Positions 33,203 to 41,915 of a stretch of 51,666 bases of DNA are shown here, piece by piece. The notes under the pieces are model-generated. The model did no database searches, was not told where the DNA came from, and saw nothing but the letters and a program-made list of their open reading frames with translations. A program made the translations under genes and the position numbers. Position 1 is the first letter of the stretch. Each line of letters begins with the position of its first letter. The stretch comes from an uncultured Cetobacterium sp. (GTDB lineage: Bacteria; Fusobacteriota; Fusobacteriia; Fusobacteriales; Fusobacteriaceae): NCBI GenBank assembly GCA_900766645.1, contig CAAFWD010000233.1:1-51666 (forward strand), given 5' to 3'.

Positions 33203-33234
33203 AAAAGCTCTTGAATTTTATTCAAGAGCTTTTT
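33203..33234 (-). terminator. Terminator of the AGCS symporter gene
   Basis: AAAAGCTCTTGAA / TTCAAGAGCTTTT, a 13-bp stem with a 5-base loop, 9 bp after the stop. Confidence 0.9.
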
Positions 33235-33242
33235 AATGCTAA

Positions 33243-34703
33243 TTAAGCAGTAACTGCAGATGTTTCATCTTCTTCAGAATAATCAAGAGTAATCTCTCCA
33301 TTTTTATCCCAACATTCAACACCTTTCATAGAAGGAAGAACAGTGATATCTAAAACAGGATTTAAACCTTGATTTTTTTGTCTTGTATAATCTTTTAAAC
33401 AAGCAACAACAATAGGGGATAATCTAAAAATAGCAATTAGATTTATAACGGCCATAGTTCCCATAAATAAGTCAGCTAAATTCCAAACGATTTGAGCATC
33501 AGCAACAGATCCAAACATAACCATTACTAAAACAACTAATCTATAACCAAACATAGCCCCTTTGTTTTTACTCATGAAATCTATATTAGTTTCACCATAA
33601 TAGTAGTTTCCAATGATAGAACTATAAGCAAATAGTAGAATACATAGAGTTATGAAGTGTGGTCCCCATCCTCCTACTTGAGTTCTTAAAGCTTCTTGAG
33701 TAAGTTCAATTCCTCCAAGACCTTCAATTGTGTATGCATTTGAAAGAATTATAATAAATCCAGTTGCAGAACAAATTAATAATGTTGTAGTGTAAACTCC
33801 TAAAGTTTGGATAAATCCTTGCTTAACAGGGTGTGAAGTTGAAGCAGCAGCAGCAGCATTAGGTGCAGAACCCATTCCAGCTTCGTTAGAGAATAATCCT
33901 CTTTTAATACCTTGCATAACAACTGCTCCAATTCCTCCAGCAGTAAATTCTCTAATACCAAAAGCTCCTTCAAAGATAAGTTTAAACATATCTGGTAATA
34001 AAGCAAAGTTTTTAATGATAACAAAGAATGCAACTAAAATATAAGCAACTCCCATAACAGGAACAATAACCTCAGAAACTTTAGCAACTCTTTGAACACC
34101 ACCAAATATAATAATAGTAGTGAATAAAGTTAAACCTATTCCAACATGTGTTCTTCCGATTCCCATATCAGCAAATGAATGTGCAAATGAGTAAGCGATT
34201 GTATTTGCCTGAACAGCATTAAATATAAATCCGAAAGAAACAATAATTAAAATAGAGAATATTAACCCCATTTTTCTTTGACCTAAAGCTTTTTCCATAT
34301 AGTAAGCAGGTCCACCTCTGTATCCACCTTTGTCATGAGTTTTATAAACTTGAGCAAGAGTACTTTCAACAAAACTTGAAGAAGCTCCGATTAAAGTTAT
34401 AACCCACATCCAGAAAAGCGAACCAGGTCCACCTAACGATATTGCAATTGCAACTCCAGCTAAACTACCAGTACCAACTCTTGATGCAGCACTTATACAA
34501 AAAGCTTGGAAAGGTGATACAGCATTCTTGTTGTTATTCCCTTTGTCTATAAGAGTTTTAAACATCTCTTTAAAATATTTAAATTGAACAAAATCATTCT
34601 TGATAGTGAAATAAACTCCTAAACCAAGAAGCATCGTAATTAGAATGTAAGTCCATAAATAATGGTTTGCCGTGTTAACGACCGTTTCAAATAAATGTAA
34701 CAT
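33243..34703 (-). CDS. AGCS-family Na+:alanine/glycine symporter
   Basis: The 486-residue membrane protein has about eleven helices and the AGCS signatures AFCISAASRVGTGSLAGVAIAI (about 67-88), GGPAYYMEKALGQRK (about 129-143) and KRGLFSNEAGMGSAPNAAAAAS (about 268-289). It would import alanine or glycine with Na+. An acidic C-terminal tail (about 455-486) ends the protein. A single-gene unit with its own promoter, operators and terminator. An Na+-driven carrier fits an organism whose decarboxylases export Na+. The substrate is inferred from the family. Confidence 0.93.
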   Translation of the reverse strand: MLHLFETVVNTANHYLWTYILITMLLGLGVYFTIKNDFVQFKYFKEMFKTLIDKGNNNKNAVSPFQAFCISAASRVGTGSLAGVAIAISLGGPGSLFWMWVITLIGASSSFVESTLAQVYKTHDKGGYRGGPAYYMEKALGQRKMGLIFSILIIVSFGFIFNAVQANTIAYSFAHSFADMGIGRTHVGIGLTLFTTIIIFGGVQRVAKVSEVIVPVMGVAYILVAFFVIIKNFALLPDMFKLIFEGAFGIREFTAGGIGAVVMQGIKRGLFSNEAGMGSAPNAAAAASTSHPVKQGFIQTLGVYTTTLLICSATGFIIILSNAYTIEGLGGIELTQEALRTQVGGWGPHFITLCILLFAYSSIIGNYYYGETNIDFMSKNKGAMFGYRLVVLVMVMFGSVADAQIVWNLADLFMGTMAVINLIAIFRLSPIVVACLKDYTRQKNQGLNPVLDITVLPSMKGVECWDKNGEITLDYSEEDETSAVTA

Positions 34704-34753
34704 AAATCCTCCTGTGATATTAAAAATAATAATGTTAAAGTGTGATATTATTT

Positions 34754-34807
34754 GTACTATAAATTAGTACTGATAATAATTATAAACGAAATAATAGTAC
34801 TAGTCAA
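34754..34807 (-). promoter_or_regulatory. AGCS promoter with TAGTAC operators
   Basis: Minus-strand promoter TTGACT (34807-34802), 17-base spacer, TATAAT (34784-34779). The motif TAGTAC recurs: palindrome TAGTACTA at 34795-34802, touching the -35, and inverted repeat GTACTA-TAAAT-TAGTAC at 34754-34770, just past the transcription start. This is a typical repressor layout. The repressor is not identified. Confidence 0.6.
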
Positions 34808-35104
34808 TCAAACATTGAAAATATATATACAAAATAAAATATTATTTTTATAAATTTTTCACATTAATAGTTTTAATACAGCTATAAACATACTATAAAC
34901 ATACGTTTTAAGCTAAAAAAACACCTAAAAATAGTCGTTCGACAATGTAAAAGATTGTTCTAAAAATATTTTCAAAAAATAATTTTTATAATAGACCTAT
35001 AAAAAAACACGATAAGAAATTAAAAAAATAAAAAATAGTTAACAAAAAATTATGAAATCATAAAAAATATTGATAAAAATTTGGAATTTAGAATTTCATT
35101 TTAT
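34808..35104. other. AT-rich intergenic spacer
   Basis: No gene is seen here, between the divergent AGCS and amidohydrolase promoters. A short direct repeat, ATAAACATAC (34884-34893 and 34895-34904), is the only repeated element I noticed. Confidence 0.4.
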
Positions 35105-35133
35105 TTGACTTTTATATGATGTTAAGGTATATA
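35105..35133 (+). promoter_or_regulatory. Promoter of the amidohydrolase gene
   Basis: TTGACT, a 17-base spacer and TATATA, 37 bp upstream of the start. Confidence 0.55.
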
Positions 35134-35170
35134 AAATAAAATAGTAAATTACATGTTTGAGGGGGATTTT

Positions 35171-36301
35171 ATGAAAGTAATAATCAATGCACTTTTAATG
35201 GATTCTAAGTTAAAGAAAAATACTTTATCAAATATTTATTTTCAAAATGGAATAATAACTAAAGTAACTGAAGCAGATGAAAAATTAGATTCAACTGTAA
35301 ATGAGATAATAGATGCAAAGGGATGTTATGTTACTCCAGGATTAATAGATGCTCATACTCATCTGGGATTAAGTGGAGATAGTCAAGGATTTGAAGGAAT
35401 GGACTATAATGAGAAAAACGATCCTTTAACGCCACAAATGAGAGCGATAGATGCAATAAATCCTCAAGATATAACTTTTAAAGAAGCTTTAGAGGGAGGA
35501 GTTACAACAGTTGGGACAGGACCAGGATCTGCAAATGTGGTTTGTGGACAATTTGCCTGTATAAAAACGTATGGAAGCTGTGTTGATAAGATGATTGTAA
35601 AGTTCCCAATGGCTATGAAAATAGCTTTTGGAGAAAATCCTAAAAGAGTTTATAATGAGAAAAATAAAACTCCTATAACAAGAATGGGGATAGCAGCTTT
35701 ATTGAGAGAAACTCTTCAAAGAGCAACAGAGTACAAAAAGGATAATAAGGGAAAATTTGATATGAAATTAGAAGCGATGATTCCAGTTATTGAAAAGAAA
35801 ATTCCTTTAAAGGCTCATGTGCATAGAGGGGACGATATAATGACAGCAATAAGAATTGCAAAAGAGTTTGATTTAAAAATGACATTGGATCATTGTACAT
35901 GTGTTAATGAAGTATTAGAAGATGTACTTTTAGAAAATTATCCTTTGATAATCGGACCAACATTAGGTTCTAGAACAAAGATAGAATTAAAGGGAAAATC
36001 TTTTGAAAAGGTAGCGAAAGTTAGTAATAGAGGAGTAGATATTTGTATAACTACAGATGCTCCAGTGATTCCGCTGGAATATTTACCATTATGTGTAGGA
36101 CTTGCAATAGAAAATGGTATGGATGAATGGAAAGCATTGGAATCAGTTACTATAAATCCTGCAAAAGCAATGGGAGTGGATGATCAAGTTGGAAAGATAG
36201 AACCAGGTTATCATGCTGATATTATAATTTGGAAAAGAAAACCTTTTGTATCAGTTACATCACCAAAAATGGTTATAGCTGGAGGAAATATTGTAAAATA
36301 A
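35171..36301 (+). CDS. Amidohydrolase-superfamily metal enzyme
   Basis: A 376-residue cytosolic enzyme of the amidohydrolase superfamily. It has the metal motif GLIDAHTHLGLSGD (about 59-72), a His in AHVHRGDD (about 219), LDHCTCVNEV (about 242) and catalytic Asp in ITTDAPVIPL (about 297), then NPAKAMGVDDQVGKIEPGYHADIIIW at the end. This resembles imidazolonepropionase/prolidase-like COG1228 members. It is not clearly HutI. The substrate, probably an amide, peptide or ring amide, is not known. ATG 35171 follows GAGGGGG; an upstream in-frame ATG at 35153 lacks a site. A single-gene unit. Confidence 0.85.
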   Translation: MKVIINALLMDSKLKKNTLSNIYFQNGIITKVTEADEKLDSTVNEIIDAKGCYVTPGLIDAHTHLGLSGDSQGFEGMDYNEKNDPLTPQMRAIDAINPQDITFKEALEGGVTTVGTGPGSANVVCGQFACIKTYGSCVDKMIVKFPMAMKIAFGENPKRVYNEKNKTPITRMGIAALLRETLQRATEYKKDNKGKFDMKLEAMIPVIEKKIPLKAHVHRGDDIMTAIRIAKEFDLKMTLDHCTCVNEVLEDVLLENYPLIIGPTLGSRTKIELKGKSFEKVAKVSNRGVDICITTDAPVIPLEYLPLCVGLAIENGMDEWKALESVTINPAKAMGVDDQVGKIEPGYHADIIIWKRKPFVSVTSPKMVIAGGNIVK

Positions 36302-36302
36302 T

Positions 36303-36330
36303 AAAATGGGTATCAAATGATACCCATTTT
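36303..36330. terminator. Bidirectional terminator between amidohydrolase and GntR genes
   Basis: AAAATGGGTATCA / TGATACCCATTTT, a 13-bp stem with a 2-base gap, flanked by A and T runs between convergent genes. Confidence 0.88.
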
Positions 36331-36335
36331 ATTAT

Positions 36336-36989
36336 TTATTTTTCAACTTGAGCAACTAAGAACTCTCTAGCTTCAGCTAAATGTTTTTTATTTACTTCAA
36401 TAGCAGATTCTTTATTATTATTTTTTATATATTTTACAATTTCCAAATGATCTCTGTGGGCATTTAGTCTTCTACTTCTATTATCAGCAGAAATTTTTCT
36501 AAATCTTTTTAGGTAAAGATTCAGATTATTTATAAGAGTAACAACTCTAGGAAGATTAGAAATATCATATAAAATTTTATTAAATTCTGAAAAATATTTA
36601 AAAACTTCACTTGATTTTTTATCATCTTGAACAATTGAATCAACATATTTAAGATTGTCCTCTAATTTTTTTATATCTTCAGATGTAACACATTCAAAAA
36701 CTTCTTCTAAAATAACAGTTTCTAAAGCAATTCTAATTTTTATAACTTCATCAACATCTTTTTTAGTTGCTCTAGGAACAGCAACTCCGCCTTTTTCTCT
36801 AGCTTCAACTAATCCCTCAAACTCTAGCATTCTTAAAGCTTCTCTTATAGGGGTTCTGCTTATATTTAATTTTTCAGCATATTCTTCTTCAACAATTCTT
36901 GTTTCTTCTTTAATTCTACCATTAACAATCTCACTTTTTAAATAATCATAAACTTGTTCACGAATGGATGTTTTCTTTTTTATAACCAT
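36336..36989 (-). CDS. GntR/FadR-family regulator (FCD domain), likely citrate-operon regulator
   Basis: A 217-residue protein with a GntR winged helix-turn-helix (about 8-70, IREQVYDYLKSEIVNGRI...SRTPIREALRMLEFEGLV) and an FCD effector domain (about 85-215) with metal-binding-type His in NAHRDHLEIV (about 180) and KKHLAEAREFL. FCD regulators sense carboxylates. In enterococci, a GntR-family protein (CitO) controls citrate genes. Its position beside bioA and the divergent oad-cit operon, whose promoter carries a 16-bp palindrome, makes it the likely regulator. Effector (citrate) and sign of control are inferred. Confidence 0.82.
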   Translation of the reverse strand: MVIKKKTSIREQVYDYLKSEIVNGRIKEETRIVEEEYAEKLNISRTPIREALRMLEFEGLVEAREKGGVAVPRATKKDVDEVIKIRIALETVILEEVFECVTSEDIKKLEDNLKYVDSIVQDDKKSSEVFKYFSEFNKILYDISNLPRVVTLINNLNLYLKRFRKISADNRSRRLNAHRDHLEIVKYIKNNNKESAIEVNKKHLAEAREFLVAQVEK

Positions 36990-37006
36990 AATTTTCGTCC
37001 TTTTTT

Positions 37007-38341
37007 TTAAAATCTTGTTAGATATTCATTTAATGACTCATTAAAAATATCTAACATTTTTTCAATTTCTTCATTTTTTATTATATATGGAGGCATGAAA
37101 TAGATAATATTTCCTAGAGGTCTTAAAATAGCTCCCTTTTTTAAAGCAATTTTATAAATTTCATAACCTGCTCTTTCTCCAGGAAGATTTACAAGTTCAA
37201 TAGCTCCAATCAATCCTATTTGTCTATACTCTCCCAAATAAGGTGTATTTTTTAATTTTTTAGTAGCAGCTTTTCTTAAAAATTCACCTTTTTCAGAAAT
37301 GGTTTTTAAGATATTTTCATCTTCAAAAATTTTCAATGTTTCAACAGCGATTCTGCAACCAATGGGGTTTCCAGAATAGCTATGAGAGTGTAAAAATGAC
37401 TTCCCTTCAGTATAATCAGCATAGAAACCATTATAAAGTTCATCAGTGATCAATACAATAGACATTGGAAAATATCCAGCAGTCAATCCTTTTCCAATAC
37501 ACATGATATCTGGGCTTATACCAGCATGTTCAATAGCAAACATCTTTCCAGTTCTTCCAAATCCCATAGCAATTTCATCTGCAATTAAATGTATATCTAG
37601 CTTTTTAGTAAGGGTTCTAAGTTTTTGAAGATAGATAGGAGAATAGATCCTCATACCTGCAACACCTTGAACCATAGGTTCAACTATTACTCCAGAAATT
37701 TCCTCATGTTTAGTAGTTAAAAGTTTTTCCATATGTTCGAAGCATTCAGCTTGGCAACTATCTCTTTCTTTTCCGTATGAGCAATTGAAACAATCAGGGC
37801 CCTTCACATTTATTCCTTCTTTTAAAAGAGGTTTATAGATGTCTGTAAATCTGTCCATATTTCCAACACCTAAAGCTCCAATAGTTTCTCCATGATAAGC
37901 TCCTTCTAAGGAAACAAATTTATTTTTTTTAGGTTTTCCTTTTTGAGTATGATATTGAAAACTTAATTTTATTGCCACTTCAGTACTTGAAGAACCATTA
38001 TCTGTAAAAATAAGTTTATTTAAACCTTTTGGAGTAACTTTAGTAAGACTTTCTCCAAGTTCTATTCCAGCTTCATGAGAGAAGTTAGCAAATATAATAT
38101 GTTCAATTTTATCAATTTGTTCTTTGATAACGTTATTTATTCTAGGGTTACAATGTCCAAATAGGTTAACCCACCAGCTAGAAACGCAATCCATATATCT
38201 ATTTCCAAATTCATCTTCAACATAAAGACCATTACCTTTTGTTATAACAATAGGAGGAAGGTCCTCGTAATCTTTCATTTGTGAACAAGGATGAAATATA
38301 TGTTTAAGGTCTAGTTCTTGTAATTTACTTAACGCTTTCAT
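37007..38341 (-). CDS. bioA: Adenosylmethionine-8-amino-7-oxononanoate aminotransferase
   Basis: A 444-residue PLP aminotransferase that makes 7,8-diaminopelargonate in biotin synthesis. The BioA signatures are HIFHPCSQMKDYE (about 14-26), MDCVSSWWVNLFGH (about 50-63), FTDNGSSSTEVAIKLSFQY, SLEGAYHGETIGALGVG and SFLHSHSYSGNPIGC. GIAMGFGRTGKMFA-type IADEIAMGFGRTGKM and the PLP Lys in CIGKGLTAGYFPMS are also seen. ATG 38341 follows GGAG. No other biotin gene is in the window. The link to the biotin-dependent decarboxylase beside it is sensible: more carrier needs more biotin. Confidence 0.94.
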   Translation of the reverse strand: MKALSKLQELDLKHIFHPCSQMKDYEDLPPIVITKGNGLYVEDEFGNRYMDCVSSWWVNLFGHCNPRINNVIKEQIDKIEHIIFANFSHEAGIELGESLTKVTPKGLNKLIFTDNGSSSTEVAIKLSFQYHTQKGKPKKNKFVSLEGAYHGETIGALGVGNMDRFTDIYKPLLKEGINVKGPDCFNCSYGKERDSCQAECFEHMEKLLTTKHEEISGVIVEPMVQGVAGMRIYSPIYLQKLRTLTKKLDIHLIADEIAMGFGRTGKMFAIEHAGISPDIMCIGKGLTAGYFPMSIVLITDELYNGFYADYTEGKSFLHSHSYSGNPIGCRIAVETLKIFEDENILKTISEKGEFLRKAATKKLKNTPYLGEYRQIGLIGAIELVNLPGERAGYEIYKIALKKGAILRPLGNIIYFMPPYIIKNEEIEKMLDIFNESLNEYLTRF

Positions 38342-38382
38342 AATTATAGACTCCTTCAATCTTATTTAACTTAAAAATTAAG

Positions 38383-38422
38383 TTGTACGTTCTAATTATA
38401 CAATCTTTTTCCTCTTTGTCAA
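38383..38422 (-). promoter_or_regulatory. bioA promoter with overlapping inverted repeat
   Basis: Minus strand: TTGACA (38422-38417), 16-base spacer, TATAAT (38400-38395), a consensus promoter. TTGTA and TACAA form an inverted repeat (38383-38387, 38399-38403) overlapping the -10. It is a possible operator, for example for BirA, although it does not match the classic BirA box well. Confidence 0.6.
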
Positions 38423-38559
38423 ATAGACAAAAGATTTAGAAGGTATAAGTTTCATAATAAAAATAAAATGTATCTATAAAAAAAATGAATATATTTATAA
38501 AAAACTTTATAAAATCTGTATTAAATATAATCTTAAAAATTAAAATACGAACAAAAGTG

Positions 38560-38618
38560 TTGACAATTAAAAAAAACAGTGTATACTAACTCATGTAACT
38601 GGATTCTGTATACAGAAT
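38560..38618 (+). promoter_or_regulatory. oad-cit operon promoter with 16-bp palindromic operator
   Basis: TTGACA (38560-38565), 16-base spacer, TATACT (38582-38587). ATTCTGTATACAGAAT (38603-38618), a perfect palindrome, lies just past the expected start of transcription. The nearby GntR/FCD regulator is the likely binder. Direct CATGTAA motifs (38593-38599 and 38627-38633) flank it. The 38423-38559 spacer is AT-rich and empty. Confidence 0.75.
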
Positions 38619-38651
38619 ACCGAATACATGTAAACTGTGAAGGAGGACGTT

Positions 38652-40037
38652 TTGATAAACAAAGTTAAAATAACGGAAACTTGCCTTAGAGATGGTCATC
38701 AATCGTTAATAGCAACAAGATTAAAGACTGATGAAATCCTTCCAATAGTAGAAAAAATGGATAAAGTTGGGTATTATGCTTTAGAAGTTTGGGGAGGAGC
38801 AACTTTTGATGCTTGTATTAGATTTTTAAATGAAGATCCTTGGGAAAGACTAAGAGAAATAAAAAAAAGAGCTAAAAATACAAAGCTTCAAATGTTATTA
38901 AGAGGGCAAAACTTATTGGGATACAGACACTATGCTGATGATATAGTCGAGGAGTTTGTAAAAAAATCCATTGAAAATGGAATTGATATTATGAGAATAT
39001 TTGATGCCTTAAATGATATTAGAAATTTAAAGGTAGCAGCTGAAGCAACAAAAAAATATGGTGGTCATTGTCAATTAGCGATTGCTTATACAATAAGTCC
39101 AGTTCATACATTTGAGTATTATAAAAATCTTGCTAAAGAGATGGAAGCTATGGGAGCAGATTCCATTGTTATAAAAGATATGGCAGGAATTTTACTACCG
39201 GAGACAGGTTACTCTTTAATAAAAGAGATAAAATCAGTTATAAATATTCCTTTAGAATTACACACACACGCAACTAGTGGAATAGCAAGTATGCTATATC
39301 TAAGAGCTGTAGATGCGGGGATTGATATTATTGATACAGCAATATCAACATTTGCAGGGGGAACAGCACAACCTGCAACTGAATCTATGGTAAGGACTCT
39401 TGAAGGGGGAGAAAGAGATCCGAAATTAGATTTAGGTTTATTAAAAGAGATTGCAGAATATTTTAAACCAATTAGAAAAAAATATGTAGATGAAAAAGTA
39501 TTAAATATGCAAGCGTACTTTGTTGAACCGAGTATTTTAGAATATCAACTTCCAGGGGGAATGTTGTCAAATCTAGTTTCACAATTAACAGCTCAGAAGG
39601 CAGCAGATAAATATGAGGAAGTTTTAAAAGAGATTCCAAGAGTTAGAGAGGACTTAGGATATCCACCACTTGTAACACCATTGAGTCAAATGGTGGGGAC
39701 GCAAGCTGTGTTTAATGTTTTAACAGGACAAAGATATAAAATGGTTCCAAAAGAGATAAAAGATTATGTTAAAGGGCTTTATGGAAAATCTCCAGCTCCA
39801 ATTTCTGAATCTATAAGAAAAACAATAATTGGTGACGAAGAAGTTTTTGAAGGAAGACCGGCAGATCTATTAAAACCTGAATATGAAGAGTTAAAAAAGG
39901 AAGTTGGAGATTTAGCAAAATCCCCAGAAGATTTATTAATGTATGCAATGTTCCCACAAATTGCAAAACCATATTTAGAAAATAGAGACAAACCAAAAAT
40001 AGAAAAAGAGATCAGAACTATAAATATAATTTTTTAG
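38652..40037 (+). CDS. oadA: Oxaloacetate decarboxylase alpha subunit (carboxyltransferase, no biotin domain)
   Basis: A 461-residue enzyme that transfers the carboxyl group of oxaloacetate to biotin on a separate carrier. It shows KITETCLRDGHQSLIATR (about 5-22), EVWGGATFDACIRFL, metal-ligand HTHATSGIAS and the conserved PLETHTH-type ELHTHA loop. The carboxyltransferase and helical domains end at residue 461; the usual OadA C-terminal biotinyl domain is absent and supplied by the next-but-one gene. The start is TTG 38652, since AAGGAGG sits six bases before it. It is the first gene of the operon, right after the GntR-type operator. Confidence 0.93.
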   Translation: MINKVKITETCLRDGHQSLIATRLKTDEILPIVEKMDKVGYYALEVWGGATFDACIRFLNEDPWERLREIKKRAKNTKLQMLLRGQNLLGYRHYADDIVEEFVKKSIENGIDIMRIFDALNDIRNLKVAAEATKKYGGHCQLAIAYTISPVHTFEYYKNLAKEMEAMGADSIVIKDMAGILLPETGYSLIKEIKSVINIPLELHTHATSGIASMLYLRAVDAGIDIIDTAISTFAGGTAQPATESMVRTLEGGERDPKLDLGLLKEIAEYFKPIRKKYVDEKVLNMQAYFVEPSILEYQLPGGMLSNLVSQLTAQKAADKYEEVLKEIPRVREDLGYPPLVTPLSQMVGTQAVFNVLTGQRYKMVPKEIKDYVKGLYGKSPAPISESIRKTIIGDEEVFEGRPADLLKPEYEELKKEVGDLAKSPEDLLMYAMFPQIAKPYLENRDKPKIEKEIRTINIIF

Positions 40038-40060
40038 AGAAAGGAGAATGATTAATAAAG

Positions 40061-40378
40061 ATGTTTAAAGGAGCAATATCGCTTATGACTTCTCTTGAAA
40101 TAACTTTAATAAGTATGCTTGTGGTATTTAGTATTTTATCTATTTTAGCTTTTATTCTATCATTGTTTAAACATATACCAGCGGAAAAAGTTATAAAAGA
40201 AATAAAAAAGGCACCACTAAAAAATGACATACCTAAAAAAGTTGAAAGAGAAAAATTTGATCCATCAAAAATAACAGACGAAAGAATGTTAGTTGCTATG
40301 ATGGTAGCTAGTATAGAAGCAGCAGGAGAAAATAAAGATTCAAATATAAGAGTTGTAGGAATAAAAGAGTTAAATTAG
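40061..40378 (+). CDS. oadG: Sodium-pump decarboxylase gamma subunit
   Basis: A 105-residue protein with a single N-terminal membrane helix (about 17-38, ISMLVVFSILSILAFILSLF), then a basic, Lys/Pro-rich stretch and a soluble C-terminus. This fits OadG, which holds the decarboxylase together. The position between oadA and the carrier gene supports it. Start is ambiguous: ATG 40061 (AAGGAG 14 bases upstream) or ATG 40085 (AAAGGAG about 11 bases upstream), giving 97 residues. Confidence 0.85.
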   Translation: MFKGAISLMTSLEITLISMLVVFSILSILAFILSLFKHIPAEKVIKEIKKAPLKNDIPKKVEREKFDPSKITDERMLVAMMVASIEAAGENKDSNIRVVGIKELN

Positions 40379-40393
40379 AGAGGGGTAAAAAAG

Positions 40394-40750
40394 ATGATTA
40401 AAGTATATAAGATAAAAGTTGGAGAAAAAGTATACGAAGTAGAGGTTGAGTCAGTTACTGAGGTAAACGGAACGATTTCAATTCCAAATACAGCACCTAA
40501 ATCGGAGCCTGTAGTACAAAGTACTCAAACAACAGGAGGAATAGAAGTAGAAGCACCTATGCAAGGATTAGTTGTTTCAATTGATGTTAATCTAGGAGAT
40601 ATGGTTAAAGCTGGAGATACACTACTAGTTTTAGAAGCTATGAAAATGGAAAATCCAATAGTAGCGCCAGCAGATGGAAAAGTTACATCTATAATGGTTA
40701 AAAAAGGTGACACAGTAGATGGTGGAACAATCATAGCAACAATATCTTAA
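40394..40750 (+). CDS. Biotin carboxyl carrier subunit of the decarboxylase
   Basis: A 118-residue carrier. The N-terminus (about 1-30) is a small leader domain. A short Pro/Gln-rich linker follows (about 35-47). The biotinyl domain (about 50-118) has the EAMKMENPI biotinylation site with Lys about 84. It carries the carboxyl group between OadA and OadB and needs biotin ligase. In Klebsiella this domain is the C-terminus of OadA; here it is free, as in some glutaconyl- and methylmalonyl-CoA decarboxylases. The genes on both sides are its partners. Confidence 0.92.
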   Translation: MIKVYKIKVGEKVYEVEVESVTEVNGTISIPNTAPKSEPVVQSTQTTGGIEVEAPMQGLVVSIDVNLGDMVKAGDTLLVLEAMKMENPIVAPADGKVTSIMVKKGDTVDGGTIIATIS

Positions 40751-40765
40751 GAAAAGGAGTAAGAA

Positions 40766-41884
40766 ATGGAATTTTTAATGAATCTATTTGCTACAACAGG
40801 AATTTCAATGATGACTCTAAATCAAGGAATAATGATTTTAGTTGCTTTGTTCTTACTGTTTTTAGCGATAAAAAAGCAATATGAACCATATTTACTATTA
40901 CCAATTTCATTTGGAATGTTATTAGTAAATCTTCCGGCACCAATAAGTGAAGGAATTATGGATAAAAATGGACTTTTAAATATTTTATACCAGGGTGTAA
41001 AATATGGAGTTTATCCGCCATTAATATTCTTAGCAATAGGAGCGAGTACAGACTTTGGACCTTTAATTGCAAATCCTAAGAGTTTATTATTAGGGGCGGC
41101 AGCACAACTTGGAATTTTTGGAGCTTTTGTAGGAGCGACTATATTAGGAATGAGTGGAGCAGAAGCAGCATCAGTAGGAATTATAGGTGGAGCAGATGGA
41201 CCAACAGCAATATATTTAACTTCAAAATTAGCACCACATATGCTAGGACCAATAGCAGTTGCAGCATATTCATATATGGCTTTAGTACCGGTTATTCAAC
41301 CACCAATCATTAGAATGCTTACAACTCCTGAGGAAAGAAAAATAAAGATGACTCAGCTTAGAAATGTAAGTAAGAGAGAAAAGATTCTTTTCCCAATAGT
41401 TGTAACTGTTGTTGTAAGTTTACTTATACCATCAGCTATTCCATTAGTTGGAATGTTAATGTTTGGAAATTTAGCTAAAGAGTGTGGACTTGTTCCAAAC
41501 TTAGTTGAACATATAAAGGGAGCTTTAATGTATGTTATTACAATATTTATTGGATTAACAGTTGGAGCTACAACAAATGCAGAGGCATTTTTAAATTTAG
41601 CAACAATTAAAATAATAATATTAGGACTTTTTGCTTTTTCATTTGGAACTGCGGGAGGAGTTGTATTTGGAAAGGTTATGTGTAAGTTAAGTAAAGGAAC
41701 AATAAATCCTATGATAGGAGCAGCAGGAGTAAGTGCTGTACCAATGGCAGCTAGAGTTGTTCAAAAAGTAGGACAAGAGGAAAATCCAAGTAACTTCTTA
41801 TTAATGCATGCTATGGGGCCAAATGTAGCGGGAGTTATAGGTTCAGCAGTAGCAGCGGGAGTTTTACTAGCAATGTTTAAATAA
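40766..41884 (+). CDS. oadB: Oxaloacetate decarboxylase beta subunit (Na+ pump)
   Basis: A 372-residue membrane subunit with about nine helices and the conserved Na+-site stretch GIIGGADGPTAIYL (about 138-151) and YSYMALVPVIQPP (about 168-180). It decarboxylates carboxybiotin and couples the reaction to export of Na+. The N-terminal FATTGISMMTLNQGIMILV and C-terminal helix NFLLMHAMGPNVAGVIGSAVAAG fit the OadB/MmdB/GcdB group. Operon context (citrate lyase downstream) picks oxaloacetate as the substrate. AAGGAG precedes ATG. Confidence 0.95.
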   Translation: MEFLMNLFATTGISMMTLNQGIMILVALFLLFLAIKKQYEPYLLLPISFGMLLVNLPAPISEGIMDKNGLLNILYQGVKYGVYPPLIFLAIGASTDFGPLIANPKSLLLGAAAQLGIFGAFVGATILGMSGAEAASVGIIGGADGPTAIYLTSKLAPHMLGPIAVAAYSYMALVPVIQPPIIRMLTTPEERKIKMTQLRNVSKREKILFPIVVTVVVSLLIPSAIPLVGMLMFGNLAKECGLVPNLVEHIKGALMYVITIFIGLTVGATTNAEAFLNLATIKIIILGLFAFSFGTAGGVVFGKVMCKLSKGTINPMIGAAGVSAVPMAARVVQKVGQEENPSNFLLMHAMGPNVAGVIGSAVAAGVLLAMFK

Positions 41885-41915
41885 AATTTCATTAAAATAG
41901 ATTGGAGGCCAGAGA

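Noticed and set aside
33800..34033. A 77-codon Leu-rich minus-strand frame inside the AGCS gene
   Set aside because: It is the same strand but another frame of a gene with clear AGCS motifs; composition is that of a frame shadow.
35171..36301. Calling the amidohydrolase HutI
   Set aside because: The superfamily fits, but it lacks convincing imidazolonepropionase-specific features and is 21 kb from hutUG.
40048..40068. Leader mini-gene (six codons) overlapping the oadG start
   Set aside because: It has an ATG just after AAGGAG but too little spacing and no further support; it is mentioned only as part of the oadG start ambiguity.
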